This document shows positions 22,925 through 31,270 of a DNA stretch of 41,741 bases, piece after piece (positions within the stretch are counted from its first letter, which is position 1; every line of letters begins with the position of its first letter). Location of the stretch: NCBI GenBank assembly GCA_934454655.1, contig CAKSFK010000018.1:1-41741 (forward strand), in the 5' to 3' direction. Both the position numbers and the translations under genes were made by a program. The stretch comes from an uncultured Eubacteriales bacterium. Lineage in GTDB: Bacteria; Bacillota; Clostridia; Oscillospirales; Acutalibacteraceae. The notes under the pieces were generated by a model. The model was not told where the DNA came from. It ran no database searches and saw only the letters and a program-made list of their open reading frames with translations.

Positions 22925-25204
22925 ATGCTGTTTAAAAAACTTATCAGAACAATGGGGCTTTACAGAGCGCAGTTTATTTCAATGATAATAATGATAGCGC
23001 TCGGCGTCGGCATTTTTGTCGGCTTTAATATGGAGTGGGTCAGCATTGACGAAAACACCTCGGAATTTTTTGAGGAAACAGGCTTTGCGGATTACCGCCT
23101 AACATCGCAAATCGGCTTTACTGCCGACGACATTGAAGAAATCAAGGATATACAGGGCGTTAAGGGCGCCTCGAGGTATCTTTCGGTCAGTGCCGACGTC
23201 AAGGAAAGATCGGGCGACGCGGTTGCGCTTACGGTGACCGAGAACGCCGACGTTTCGGGCGTTAAGCTTATTTCGGGCGATAAATACGACGAAAACGATA
23301 CGTCGGGTGTGTGGCTTTCGGACAAATATGCCGCGGCAAACGGCTTTAAAACGGGCGACAGCATAACCTTTAATTACAAAAATCTTCAAATAAAGTGTAA
23401 AATAAAGGGACTTGTAAAATCTTCCGAATACCTTGTATGCGTGCGCGATTCCAGCCAGCTTATGCCGGATTACGACACCTTCGGATTTGCCTATATTTCA
23501 CCCGCTCTTTACAAAAAAGCCGCGGGAACGGCGTTCTATCCCCAAATAAACGTTATCTGCGACTTAAAGAAAAAGGAGTTTACCGAGAAAACTGAAAGGG
23601 CGCTCGGAAAAACAACGCTTATTTTAACAAAAGAGGAGTCGGGCTCGTATTCTTTGGCACAGGGCGAAGCGGACGAGGGCAAAACCATGGGTGCAATCCT
23701 GCCGGTTCTGTTTTTGCTCATAGCGGTGCTTACAATGGTTACCACAATGCACCGCCTTACGGTAAAAGAAAAGACCCAAATAGGAACGCTTAAGGCGCTC
23801 GGCTTTAAAAACAGGCGCATTTTAAGGCACTATACCTCTTACGCCTTTATGATAGGTATTGTCGGCACGGCAATCGGAATTGTGCTCGGCTACCTTGTGG
23901 CTTACTTTATTATGAGCCCCGACGGCACAATGGGTACATATTTTGATATGCCGTACTGGAAGCTTAAAATGCCCGGTTTCTGCGTTGCGGTAATGATATT
24001 TATAATTGCGCTGCTTACGTTTATCGGATTTCTTTCGGTAAAGCAGATGCTTAAGGGTACCGCGGCGGACGCGCTGCGCCCGTACACACCCAAAAAGATG
24101 AAACCGCTTGCGATTGAAAAAACAAAGTCCTTTCATAAGCTTTCCTTCGGCACACGCTGGAATTTGCGCGATATTATGCGCCATAAATCAAGAACAGCGA
24201 TGAGCCTTATCGGCATTGTGGGCTGTACGATATTAATTGTGGGCTCGCTCGGTATGAGGGACACTATGTCCGAATTTTTAAGTATGTATTATGACGGGGC
24301 GCTGAAATATTCCTCAAGAATTTATTTTGCAGAGGACGCTACGTTAGAACAGCGCGACAGCATAAGCGAAGAGTACGGCGGCGATCGCAGCGCGTCGGTC
24401 GGAGTTCAGATAGAGGACAAAACCGTTTCTCTTGATATTTACGGACTTAAAAACAACACGGTACGCTTTCCGTCCGATAAGAAGGGGTACGTCGATCTGA
24501 AGGATGACGGCGCGTATATTTGCGAACGTCTGGCGGATAAGTTTGACCTTGAAAAGGGCGATACCTTTGTTTTAAGCCCTTACGGAACGGACAAAAAGTA
24601 TACGTTAAGGCTTAACGGGATTATAAGAAGCACCTCCGAAAGCGTGGTTGTAACGGAGAAATATGCCGACAGCCTCGGAATTGAGTATACGCCAGATTCC
24701 GTGTATACAAAAACCGCGAAAAAGGATGTAAAAAGCGATCCGGCAATAAAAACCGTGCAGTCAAAGCAGGCTATTATGGATTCGTTTGATACGTTCCTTG
24801 AAATAATGAATTCAATGGTGTTTGTGCTTGTGGGCGGCGCGCTTGTACTCGGCGTGGTTGTGCTTTACAATCTCGGCGTTATGAGCTACACCGAGCGCTA
24901 CCGTGAAATGGCAACGCTTAAGGTGGTCGGCTTTAAGGACGGCAAAATAGGCAGACTGCTTATAGGACAAAATATGTGGCTTTCGCTTTTGGGAATTATT
25001 GCGGGGCTGCCGCTCGGCGCGCTCACGCTTGATTACCTGCTTAAGAAAATGGCTTCGGAATATGAAATGCGTATGAGCATAGGACCCGTTACTTATGTTG
25101 TGAGTATAGCCCTTACATTCGGTGTTTCGCTTATAGTCAGCCTTATGGTTGCGTGCAAAAACAAAAAGATTGATATGGTTGAGGCGCTTAAGGGCGCGGA
25201 ATGA
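22925..25204 (+). CDS. FtsX-like ABC transporter permease
   Basis: The 759-residue protein has a duplicated layout. One membrane helix at ~15-33 is followed by an extracytoplasmic domain of about 230 residues, then three helices (~260-375). A second unit begins with a helix near 425-445, a smaller outer domain, and three helices at ~635-755. FtsX motifs such as KEKTQIGTLKALGFKNRRI and ERYREMATLKVVGFKDGKI precede the helix groups. With the preceding ATPase it forms a complete two-gene system. Its stop codon directly abuts the stop of the reverse-strand gene that follows, with no terminator between. Confidence 0.9.
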   Translation: MLFKKLIRTMGLYRAQFISMIIMIALGVGIFVGFNMEWVSIDENTSEFFEETGFADYRLTSQIGFTADDIEEIKDIQGVKGASRYLSVSADVKERSGDAVALTVTENADVSGVKLISGDKYDENDTSGVWLSDKYAAANGFKTGDSITFNYKNLQIKCKIKGLVKSSEYLVCVRDSSQLMPDYDTFGFAYISPALYKKAAGTAFYPQINVICDLKKKEFTEKTERALGKTTLILTKEESGSYSLAQGEADEGKTMGAILPVLFLLIAVLTMVTTMHRLTVKEKTQIGTLKALGFKNRRILRHYTSYAFMIGIVGTAIGIVLGYLVAYFIMSPDGTMGTYFDMPYWKLKMPGFCVAVMIFIIALLTFIGFLSVKQMLKGTAADALRPYTPKKMKPLAIEKTKSFHKLSFGTRWNLRDIMRHKSRTAMSLIGIVGCTILIVGSLGMRDTMSEFLSMYYDGALKYSSRIYFAEDATLEQRDSISEEYGGDRSASVGVQIEDKTVSLDIYGLKNNTVRFPSDKKGYVDLKDDGAYICERLADKFDLEKGDTFVLSPYGTDKKYTLRLNGIIRSTSESVVVTEKYADSLGIEYTPDSVYTKTAKKDVKSDPAIKTVQSKQAIMDSFDTFLEIMNSMVFVLVGGALVLGVVVLYNLGVMSYTERYREMATLKVVGFKDGKIGRLLIGQNMWLSLLGIIAGLPLGALTLDYLLKKMASEYEMRMSIGPVTYVVSIALTFGVSLIVSLMVACKNKKIDMVEALKGAE

Positions 25205-25423
25205 TCAGTGAAAATAGCGGTCGAGCAGGTTTGAAATATTTACGGCCTTGGCGTGGTTTTCAAGCCTGTCCGCCGTAAGCCGCAACTCTGCCGCGGAGTG
25301 TATGCAGCCGCCCATTTCGCGAAGCTGCGACTGCATACGGGCGGGGAGCGACAAAAAGAACCTTCTTGAGCTTGCGCTTTCGTTTATCAGATCCTTAAGG
25401 GAGTTATATTGCACGGTATTCAT
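25205..25423 (-). CDS. Small 72-residue conserved-looking protein of unknown function
   Basis: The frame encodes a soluble protein with patterns such as SRRFFLSLP and MGGCIHSAAELRLTADRL, which resemble small hypothetical proteins of Clostridia that I cannot name. Reading the reverse strand, AAAGGA touches the ATG at 25423 with no spacing. A GTG three codons further in has a normal spacing and may be the true start. The stop codons of this gene and the FtsX permease are immediately adjacent. It is divergent from the CopZ-like gene. Confidence 0.55.
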   Translation of the reverse strand: MNTVQYNSLKDLINESASSRRFFLSLPARMQSQLREMGGCIHSAAELRLTADRLENHAKAVNISNLLDRYFH

Positions 25424-25501
25424 TCCTTTCGGGATATATAATTTACGTTTAGACAGGCGGATTATTCCCGCTTGCCTAAAAAAAACAAGGGAAGAATTGT
25501 T

Positions 25502-25765
25502 ATGATTAAAACTGTGCTTAAAATCGACGGTATGATGTGTTCTATGTGCGAGGCGCACATAAATGACGCAATAAGACAGAATTTCGCGGTAAAAAAGGTG
25601 ACCTCATCCCACTCGGGAGGAAAAACGGTTATTTTGTCCGAAAATGAGCTTGACAGATCCGAAATTGAAAGGGTCATAGGCGAAACCGGCTACGAATTAA
25701 AGGACATAACAACCGAAACTGTCGGGGGCAAAAAGGGTTTTTTCGGGTTGTTCGGTAAAAAATGA
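25502..25765 (+). CDS. Heavy-metal-associated (CopZ-like) protein
   Basis: An HMA ferredoxin-like fold covers residues 1-68, with the metal-binding motif MxCxxC as MMCSMC (C13 and C16). A short Gly/Phe/Lys tail follows. Copper chaperones of the CopZ group have this size, although no copper ATPase is nearby. AAGGGAAG precedes the ATG at 25502. The final codons overlap the start of an AraC-type regulator (ATGA at 25762), so the two are translated together; a metal-sensing pair is a possible but untested reading. Confidence 0.88.
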   Translation: MIKTVLKIDGMMCSMCEAHINDAIRQNFAVKKVTSSHSGGKTVILSENELDRSEIERVIGETGYELKDITTETVGGKKGFFGLFGKK

Positions 25766-26118
25766 GCGAGAATAAGATTACCTGTGTTTCAAAAGCAAAC
25801 GAAAAACTGGCGCGCGACGTGTGCCGTTACCTCACCGAGAATATGGGCAGCAGAATTACGATAAAAATGCTGTCGGAAGTGTTCGGCGTATCGGGTACGG
25901 GGATAAAATGCGCGTTCAAAGCGGTTTACGGCGAGCCGATTTACAGATACATAAGAAGGATTAAAATGCAAAGCGCCGCCGAGGAACTTAAAAATACCGA
26001 TAAAAGCGTGCTCCTGATTGCGGGAAGTTACGGCTATGACAACGGTTCTAAGTTTGCAAAGGCTTTTAAAGAGTGTATGGGCGCGCCACCGCTGAGTTAC
26101 AGAAAAAACAAAGTATAA
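25762..26118 (+). CDS. AraC-family HTH regulator without sensor domain
   Basis: The 118-residue protein consists almost entirely of the two helix-turn-helix units of AraC: ITIKMLSEVFGVSGTGIKCAFKAVYG (~30-55) and SVLLIAGSYGYDNGSKFAKAFKECMGAPPLSYRK (~82-116). There is no N-terminal ligand domain, so any signal must come from partners or expression level. Its start overlaps the stop of the CopZ-like gene. No terminator is visible after it, but the next gene has its own promoter. Confidence 0.88.
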   Translation: MSENKITCVSKANEKLARDVCRYLTENMGSRITIKMLSEVFGVSGTGIKCAFKAVYGEPIYRYIRRIKMQSAAEELKNTDKSVLLIAGSYGYDNGSKFAKAFKECMGAPPLSYRKNKV

Positions 26119-26142
26119 TTTAGTGTATTTTAAAAAGTTTTA

Positions 26143-26171
26143 TTGCATAAAATATATTTACGTGGTATACT
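26143..26171 (+). promoter_or_regulatory. Sigma-A promoter for the DUF1858-trmK-rqcH operon
   Basis: TTGCAT at 26143-26148 and TATACT at 26166-26171 are 17 bases apart. The leader to the ATG at 26228 is about 50 bases and ends in AAAAGGAAG. Confidence 0.72.
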
Positions 26172-26227
26172 TGTATTGCACCTGAACCCGGTGAATAATT
26201 AACAGAAAAGAAAAGGAAGTAACCGTT

Positions 26228-26428
26228 ATGAAAATAACAAAGGATATGCTTATAGGCGAAGTTCTGGATAAAGACAGCAGCGCTGCCGAATATTTTTTTG
26301 AGATCGGTATGCACTGCCTTGGTTGCCCCGCGTCACGCGGTGAAAGCATTGAGCAGGCGTGCGAGGTTCACGGAACAGACTGCGACGCTCTGCTTGAAAA
26401 GCTTAACGCGCATTTTGCGGATAAATAA
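26228..26428 (+). CDS. DUF1858 redox-disulfide domain protein
   Basis: The 66-residue protein matches DUF1858: the start ITKDMLIGEVLDK and the pair of cysteines in GMHCLGCPAS, with further cysteines at CEVHGTDC. Proteins of this type are thought to be redox-active partners, some near hybrid-cluster proteins; the actual role is unknown. Its stop codon overlaps the start of trmK by one base, so it is tightly coupled to a tRNA-modification gene. Confidence 0.85.
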   Translation: MKITKDMLIGEVLDKDSSAAEYFFEIGMHCLGCPASRGESIEQACEVHGTDCDALLEKLNAHFADK

Positions 26429-27114
26429 TGAGTCTTAGTAAAAGACTGACACTTATTGCATCCCTTGTGCCTTACGGCGCAAGGGTTTGTGATATAGGTA
26501 CGGATCACGCGCGCCTGCCGATTTTTCTTATCGAGAACGGCAGAGCGGCGGATGTGATTGCCTGCGACGTTCGCGAAAAACCGCTTGAAAAAGCGCGGGA
26601 GAACATTGCGGCGGCAGGTGCTGCGGGAATAACGCTTTTGCTGTGCGACGGCGTGCCGGACGACCGCACAGAAGAATCTGACACTGACACGGTAGTTATT
26701 GCGGGCATAGGCGGAGAAGTCATAGCCGGCATAATTGAAAGGTCACGGTATCTCTGCGGCGAAAAAAGACCGCTCTTAATTCTTCAGCCCACAACGTCCG
26801 CCGAGGAGCTCAGGCGTTTTCTGTGCGGTGAGGGCTACGAAATTTTAAGTGAAACGCCCCTGTTTGAAAACGAAAAGCTTTACAGCGTTATGACGGTCAG
26901 ATACAACGGTGAGAAAACAAGTAAGGATGAGTTCTTTTTTTACACGGGTCTTATAGAACCGAAGGGCGACGGAAGACTGTACTTTGAAAAGCAGTATGCC
27001 AGGCTTAAATCCTGTGCGGATGCCCTTTTGACGAATGAAAATAAAAGAGCCGAATTTGAATACTATAACGGTTTGGCAATAAAATTTGAACGGATACTTC
27101 TTGACGGAGAATAA
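26428..27114 (+). CDS. trmK: tRNA (adenine(22)-N1)-methyltransferase
   Basis: TrmK methylates A22 of tRNAs using S-adenosylmethionine. The SAM-binding motif I is CDIGTDHARLP (~22-32), followed by VIACDVREKPLEKARENI and VIAGIGGEVIAGII, all typical of the TrmK group. LILQPTTSAEELRRFL is the later conserved segment. Length of 228 residues is standard. It overlaps the DUF1858 stop and is followed 2 bases later by rqcH. Confidence 0.93.
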   Translation: MSLSKRLTLIASLVPYGARVCDIGTDHARLPIFLIENGRAADVIACDVREKPLEKARENIAAAGAAGITLLLCDGVPDDRTEESDTDTVVIAGIGGEVIAGIIERSRYLCGEKRPLLILQPTTSAEELRRFLCGEGYEILSETPLFENEKLYSVMTVRYNGEKTSKDEFFFYTGLIEPKGDGRLYFEKQYARLKSCADALLTNENKRAEFEYYNGLAIKFERILLDGE

Positions 27115-27116
27115 AA

Positions 27117-28805
27117 ATGGCTTTTGACGGCGGATTTTTACATAAAATTATAAGCGAACTGAACGAGGGCGCAGGGGCGCACATAGATAAAATTCACCAG
27201 CCATCGCGCGATGAGCTGGTTATTTTGCTGCGTAAAAAGGGCTTTGCGAAAAAGATGCTTATAACCGCAAGGCAGGGAGCGGCAAGGATACAGTTTACCG
27301 AGAAAAGCTACGAAAATCCTTTATCGCCGCCTATGTTTTGTATGCTCGCGAGAAAGCACCTTGCGGCGGCAAAGCTTATTTCCGTGTCGCAGCCGGGGCT
27401 TGAAAGGATAGCGGAGCTGACGTTTTCCGCAACAAACGAGCTGGGCGATATTGTTATAATAAAGCTTATAGCCGAATTTATAGGCAGTAAAACCAATATA
27501 ATCCTTGTAGGACGGGACGGCAGAATTATAGATTCCCTGCGGCGCTCCGATCCCGAAAAAAACGAAAGAACAGTCCTGCCGGGCGCGCCGTACGTATATC
27601 CCGATAAGCAGGATAAGCTTGACCCGCTTGAAGTCGAGTCTGACAAAATATGCGCCGCCGTTTCGGGAAAAGCGGACATATCAAAAGCATTGCTCGGCAC
27701 GGTCAACGGTTTTTCACCGCTTGTATGCCGCGAAGTCGCGCACCGCGCCGAGGTGTGCGGCAGCCTTAGGGACGGGCTTGGCGGGGTGCTCTCCGACCTT
27801 TACGGAAGCGGCAGACCTATTGCCCTGTTCGGCAGGGACAAAGCACCGTTTGATTTTTCGTATACGGATATTACGCAGTACGGCGATAAGTTTGAAAAAA
27901 AGGAATACGGCAGTTTTTCCGAGCTTTTGGAAAAATTTTTTTCCGAAAAGGACAATTCCGACAAAATTCGACACGCCGCCGGTGATATTATAAAGCTTGT
28001 CGGAAATTTAAAGGCAAGAACAGAGCGTAAGCTGGCACTCAGGCTTGATGACCTTAAGAAAACCGAAAACCGCGAAATGCTGAGAATTTACGGTGAACTG
28101 CTTAAGGCAAACCTTTACAAGGCGCAAAGCGGGGCAACGTTTCTGGAGGCGGAGAATTATTACGACAATATGAAACCCGTGAGAATACCGCTTGACCCTG
28201 CGCTTTCGCCGCAGAAAAACGCCGCGAAGTATTTTAAGGATTACAAAAAGACCTACACAGCCGAGCAAACGCTCACCGCGCTTACCGAAAAGGACCGCGA
28301 AGAGCTTGTTTATTTTGAGTCTGTGCTGGACAGTATTGCACGAAGCGAAACCCTTGCGGAAATAGCGGAAATAAGGGAAGAACTTTACAGCGCCGGATAT
28401 ATAAAACGTCCGTTTGCACAGGGCAAAAAGGTTAAAGCACCGTCGGGCTTTAAGGAATATAAATCAAAAGAGGGTTACCGCATACTTGTAGGAAAAAACA
28501 ACCGCCAGAACGATTATATAACAACATCACTTGCAACAAAGGCGGATATGTGGTTTCACGTTAAAAACGTCCCGGGTTCGCACGTTGTGGTTTTCTGCGG
28601 CAGCGGTGATGTGAGCGATGAAACCGTCTTGCAGGCGGCAGGGCTTGCCGCCGAAAACTCAAAAGCAGCGGGTTCTTCAAATGTGGCTGTTGACTATACG
28701 CCGGTGAAGTTTGTAAAGAAACCCGGGGGAGCAAAGCCGGGAATGGTTATTTATACAACAAACAAGACGGTTTACGTCACTCCCGAAAGGGGGAATAATT
28801 CTTGA
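27117..28805 (+). CDS. rqcH: Ribosome quality-control factor RqcH (NFACT protein)
   Basis: RqcH binds stalled 50S subunits and adds C-terminal alanine tails that mark nascent chains for degradation. The 562-residue protein has NFACT-N (1-~200), a coiled-coil region (~285-420) and NFACT-R near the C-terminus with FKEYKSKEGYRILVGKNNRQNDYIT and DMWFHVKNVPGSHVV. In Bacillus an Asp-Arg pair in NFACT-N is essential for tailing; here the aligned position reads Glu-Arg (E96-R97 in GLERI). RqcP is not encoded nearby. Older annotations call this family fibronectin-binding protein. Confidence 0.94.
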   Translation: MAFDGGFLHKIISELNEGAGAHIDKIHQPSRDELVILLRKKGFAKKMLITARQGAARIQFTEKSYENPLSPPMFCMLARKHLAAAKLISVSQPGLERIAELTFSATNELGDIVIIKLIAEFIGSKTNIILVGRDGRIIDSLRRSDPEKNERTVLPGAPYVYPDKQDKLDPLEVESDKICAAVSGKADISKALLGTVNGFSPLVCREVAHRAEVCGSLRDGLGGVLSDLYGSGRPIALFGRDKAPFDFSYTDITQYGDKFEKKEYGSFSELLEKFFSEKDNSDKIRHAAGDIIKLVGNLKARTERKLALRLDDLKKTENREMLRIYGELLKANLYKAQSGATFLEAENYYDNMKPVRIPLDPALSPQKNAAKYFKDYKKTYTAEQTLTALTEKDREELVYFESVLDSIARSETLAEIAEIREELYSAGYIKRPFAQGKKVKAPSGFKEYKSKEGYRILVGKNNRQNDYITTSLATKADMWFHVKNVPGSHVVVFCGSGDVSDETVLQAAGLAAENSKAAGSSNVAVDYTPVKFVKKPGGAKPGMVIYTTNKTVYVTPERGNNS

Positions 28806-29593
28806 ACATAGGCGTTTCAACCGCAAGCCTTTACCCGCTTGAAACCGAGGCGGCGCTGGAGTTGCTGTGTAAAGCGGGCGTGCATAATACCGAAATATTT
28901 TTTAACGCTCCGTGCGAGCTTAAGGACAGCTTTGTTGACATATTGCTTGATATAAAGAAGAACTACGGTATAAATGTTAAATCGGTTCACCCCACAATGT
29001 CGCTTGCGGAGTCGTTTATGATATTCTCCGCTTATGAACGCCGTTTTTACGAAGCACTGGATGAATACCGCCGCTATTCGGAAATTGCCGCGGAACTCGG
29101 CGCGAAATACATAATAATGCACGGCGGAAAACCTAACGGCATTTTAAGCGACGAGGAATACTGCGAAAGATATATGAGCCTTAAAGAGGCAACGCTTGAA
29201 AACGGCGTTACGGTATTGCAGGAAAACGTGGTGCGTTTTCGCGCGGGCGATATTGATTTTATGCGCTCAATGCGTAAAATTCTGGGGAGCGAAGCCGAGT
29301 TTTGCCTTGATATAAAGCAGTCGCTCAGGTGCGGTTATGACCCCGTGGAGCAGACAGCCGAATTTATAGATAATATAAAACACTTCCATATAAGCGACCA
29401 TTCACCGGCGTCTGACTGTATGCTTCCGGGAAAAGGCGGATTTGATTTCGGAGCGTTTTTTGCCGCAACGTCAGCCCTCGGTTACGACGGAGATTTTATG
29501 ATTGAGGTTTACCGCGATTCGTACAGCGAATACTCGGAAATTTTTGACTCATATGCCAAATTAAAAAAACTGTTGCAAAACTGTAGTGAATGA
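28802..29593 (+). CDS. Sugar phosphate isomerase/epimerase-type TIM barrel
   Basis: The 263-residue protein has the xylose-isomerase-like barrel shared with endonuclease IV. Likely metal-binding positions lie in IIMHGGKPNG, VLQENVVRF, CLDIKQSLRCG, HFHISDHSP and FMIEVYRDSY. The substrate cannot be inferred. The start is TTG at 28802, overlapping the rqcH stop; AAAGGGGG is 8 bases upstream and the following residues NIGVSTASLYP fit the usual beginning, so no ATG is needed. It closes the DUF1858 operon. Confidence 0.85.
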   Translation: MNIGVSTASLYPLETEAALELLCKAGVHNTEIFFNAPCELKDSFVDILLDIKKNYGINVKSVHPTMSLAESFMIFSAYERRFYEALDEYRRYSEIAAELGAKYIIMHGGKPNGILSDEEYCERYMSLKEATLENGVTVLQENVVRFRAGDIDFMRSMRKILGSEAEFCLDIKQSLRCGYDPVEQTAEFIDNIKHFHISDHSPASDCMLPGKGGFDFGAFFAATSALGYDGDFMIEVYRDSYSEYSEIFDSYAKLKKLLQNCSE

Positions 29594-29601
29594 GGTATAA
29601 T
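29573..29601 (+). promoter_or_regulatory. Probable promoter for the cps genes
   Basis: TTGCAA at 29573-29578 and TATAAT at 29596-29601 are 17 bases apart and overlap the end of the preceding gene. A second TATAAT at 29661-29666 lacks a matching -35 and could be an alternative start. Confidence 0.6.
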
Positions 29602-29721
29602 TCTAAATGAATAAGAGTAGCGTTGTGCCGTTTTTGTGACAACATTTGCCTTATATACGGTATAATTATGCTGATTTTTTCAAAATACTAATAAGATGTT
29701 CCAAATAAAAGGGGTATAGAA

Positions 29722-30438
29722 GTGAATAATATAACCTTAATATCTTTGGCGAAACTTGCGCTTAAACATATTGTTGCAATTGCGGTTGCCGCGGTTGTCT
29801 GTGCCGCGGCGGCTTTTTCGTACTGCACGTTTATTGCCTCGCCCAGATATTCCGCAACGGGCTCGCTTATTTCAACCAACGGTATGCTCACACGGGAGTT
29901 TGAAACCTCATCGGGCTATGAAAAGGGCGTAAGCTATACCGATATTAACGCGTCCATTCAGATAACCGACACCATAACCGATCTTTTAAAGACAAACGGT
30001 ATTTACAAGGATCTTGCAAAAAAACTCGGCGGTAATTATAAATACGGAGATATTAAATCCCGTTCTTCCGTTAGCCGCCGCAATACCGATTCACTGTTTA
30101 TCGATGTAACATTTACCGCTTCATCTCCGGAGGAAGCGCTTAAGCTGGTAAACGGATACTTGGATATTGCGCCGGATTATGTGCTTGAGTATATCCCCGG
30201 CTCAACGGTTTCTGTTACCACAACGGCGGACAAGTCCTCAAGGGTCTACCCGCGCACATCATTTACAACGCTTGCGGCGGCTCTTGTCGGCGCTGTGGTA
30301 TGTTTCGGTGTTTTCTTTGTTGTTTCGACTATGAACAATAAAGTACATACCGAGGATGACATCAGGGATAATTTTAAGATCATGCTCATAGGGAACGTGC
30401 CGGATTTTGAGAGCGCTAAGTCCGGCGGAAAGTATTAA
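29722..30438 (+). CDS. Polysaccharide chain-length regulator (Wzz/CpsC-like)
   Basis: The 238-residue protein has the arrangement of Gram-positive CpsC/YveK: a membrane helix at ~15-35, an extracellular domain, a second helix at ~185-205 and a short cytoplasmic tail. It would activate the adjacent tyrosine kinase and set polymer length. The second helix is preceded by SRVYPRTSF, similar to the Pro-rich motif of this family. The start is GTG at 29722, with AAAGGGG upstream; an alternative start is not visible. It is the first gene of a cpsC-cpsD-cpsB set. Confidence 0.85.
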   Translation: MNNITLISLAKLALKHIVAIAVAAVVCAAAAFSYCTFIASPRYSATGSLISTNGMLTREFETSSGYEKGVSYTDINASIQITDTITDLLKTNGIYKDLAKKLGGNYKYGDIKSRSSVSRRNTDSLFIDVTFTASSPEEALKLVNGYLDIAPDYVLEYIPGSTVSVTTTADKSSRVYPRTSFTTLAAALVGAVVCFGVFFVVSTMNNKVHTEDDIRDNFKIMLIGNVPDFESAKSGGKY

Positions 30439-30458
30439 GGAAAGGCGGTATAAGCAGT

Positions 30459-31154
30459 ATGTCTGTAACACAAAATGTTTCAACCGTTCGGCATTCCGAA
30501 AAGCAGATTGCAAAAAAAGTGCCGTTTGCCGTTTCCGAGGCCTATAAAAGCATACGCACAAATTTAACCTCAATTCTCGAAAAGCAGAAGGGGAGCATTG
30601 TGGCGTTTTCCAGTCCCGGTGCGGCAGAGGGAAAATCCACCACGTCGCTAAATACCGCAATATCGCTTTCACAGCTTAACCGACGCGTTTTGCTGATTGA
30701 TGCGGACGCTCACCGTCCGAGCCTGCACGTAAGGCTGCGTATGCCGAACGATATGGGACTTATGAGCGTTCTTACAGGTCTTAATACGTTTGACGAGGCG
30801 GTAAAAAGCTATAATCCGTATCTTGATGTATTAACGGCGGGACCGCTGCTTAAAAATTCAACCGAGGTTTTAAGCTCGCCGGAGTTTGAAAGATTTGTTG
30901 ATGAAACAAGACCCAAATACGATTATGTGGTATTTGATACGCCGCCCGTAAATGTTTTGTCCGACCCATTGGTTGTTGCAAAGAAATGCGACGGATTGGT
31001 ACTGGTCGTCCGCTCGAATGTCACCACGTTTGACGCCGTGCGAAAGGTTATAGACAGCGCGGAAATGCTTAACATAAATATTCTGGGCGTAATAATCAAC
31101 GGCACCGAGCTTAGCCGAAAAGGCTATTACAATGGATACTATAAAGGAAGATAA
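30459..31154 (+). CDS. CpsD/CapB-family bacterial tyrosine kinase
   Basis: BY-kinases regulate capsule or exopolysaccharide export. The Walker A motif is in SSPGAAEGKSTTSLNTA (~50-65), and Walker A' is LLIDADAHRPSLHVRL (~78-93). FDTPPVNVLSD is Walker B. The last 12 residues contain a Tyr cluster, GYYNGYYKGR, the usual autophosphorylation tail. At 231 residues it is complete as the stand-alone kinase partnered with the preceding CpsC-like protein. GGAAAGGCGG precedes the ATG at 30459. Confidence 0.9.
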   Translation: MSVTQNVSTVRHSEKQIAKKVPFAVSEAYKSIRTNLTSILEKQKGSIVAFSSPGAAEGKSTTSLNTAISLSQLNRRVLLIDADAHRPSLHVRLRMPNDMGLMSVLTGLNTFDEAVKSYNPYLDVLTAGPLLKNSTEVLSSPEFERFVDETRPKYDYVVFDTPPVNVLSDPLVVAKKCDGLVLVVRSNVTTFDAVRKVIDSAEMLNINILGVIINGTELSRKGYYNGYYKGR

Positions 31155-31204
31155 CCGGATAAGACAGTTGTGGATTTATCCGTGTAAAAAGAAAAGGGAA
31201 GTTT

Positions 31205-31240
31205 AAATACACGGTCAGCCGATGCTTGCCGTGTATTTTT
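31205..31240 (+). terminator. Terminator or attenuator between cpsD and cpsB
   Basis: AAATACACGG (31205-31214) pairs perfectly with CCGTGTATTT (31229-31238), followed by further T residues. It lies 50 bases after the kinase gene and inside the open frame extended upstream of cpsB, which argues against any cpsB start before 31241. Confidence 0.75.
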
Positions 31241-31270
31241 ATCGAATGTACGGATAATACAATAAGGCGG

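Noticed and set aside
31226..31270. TTG start at 31226 for the CpsB phosphatase
   Set aside because: This start lies within the cpsD terminator hairpin, and the added residues are not found in the family.
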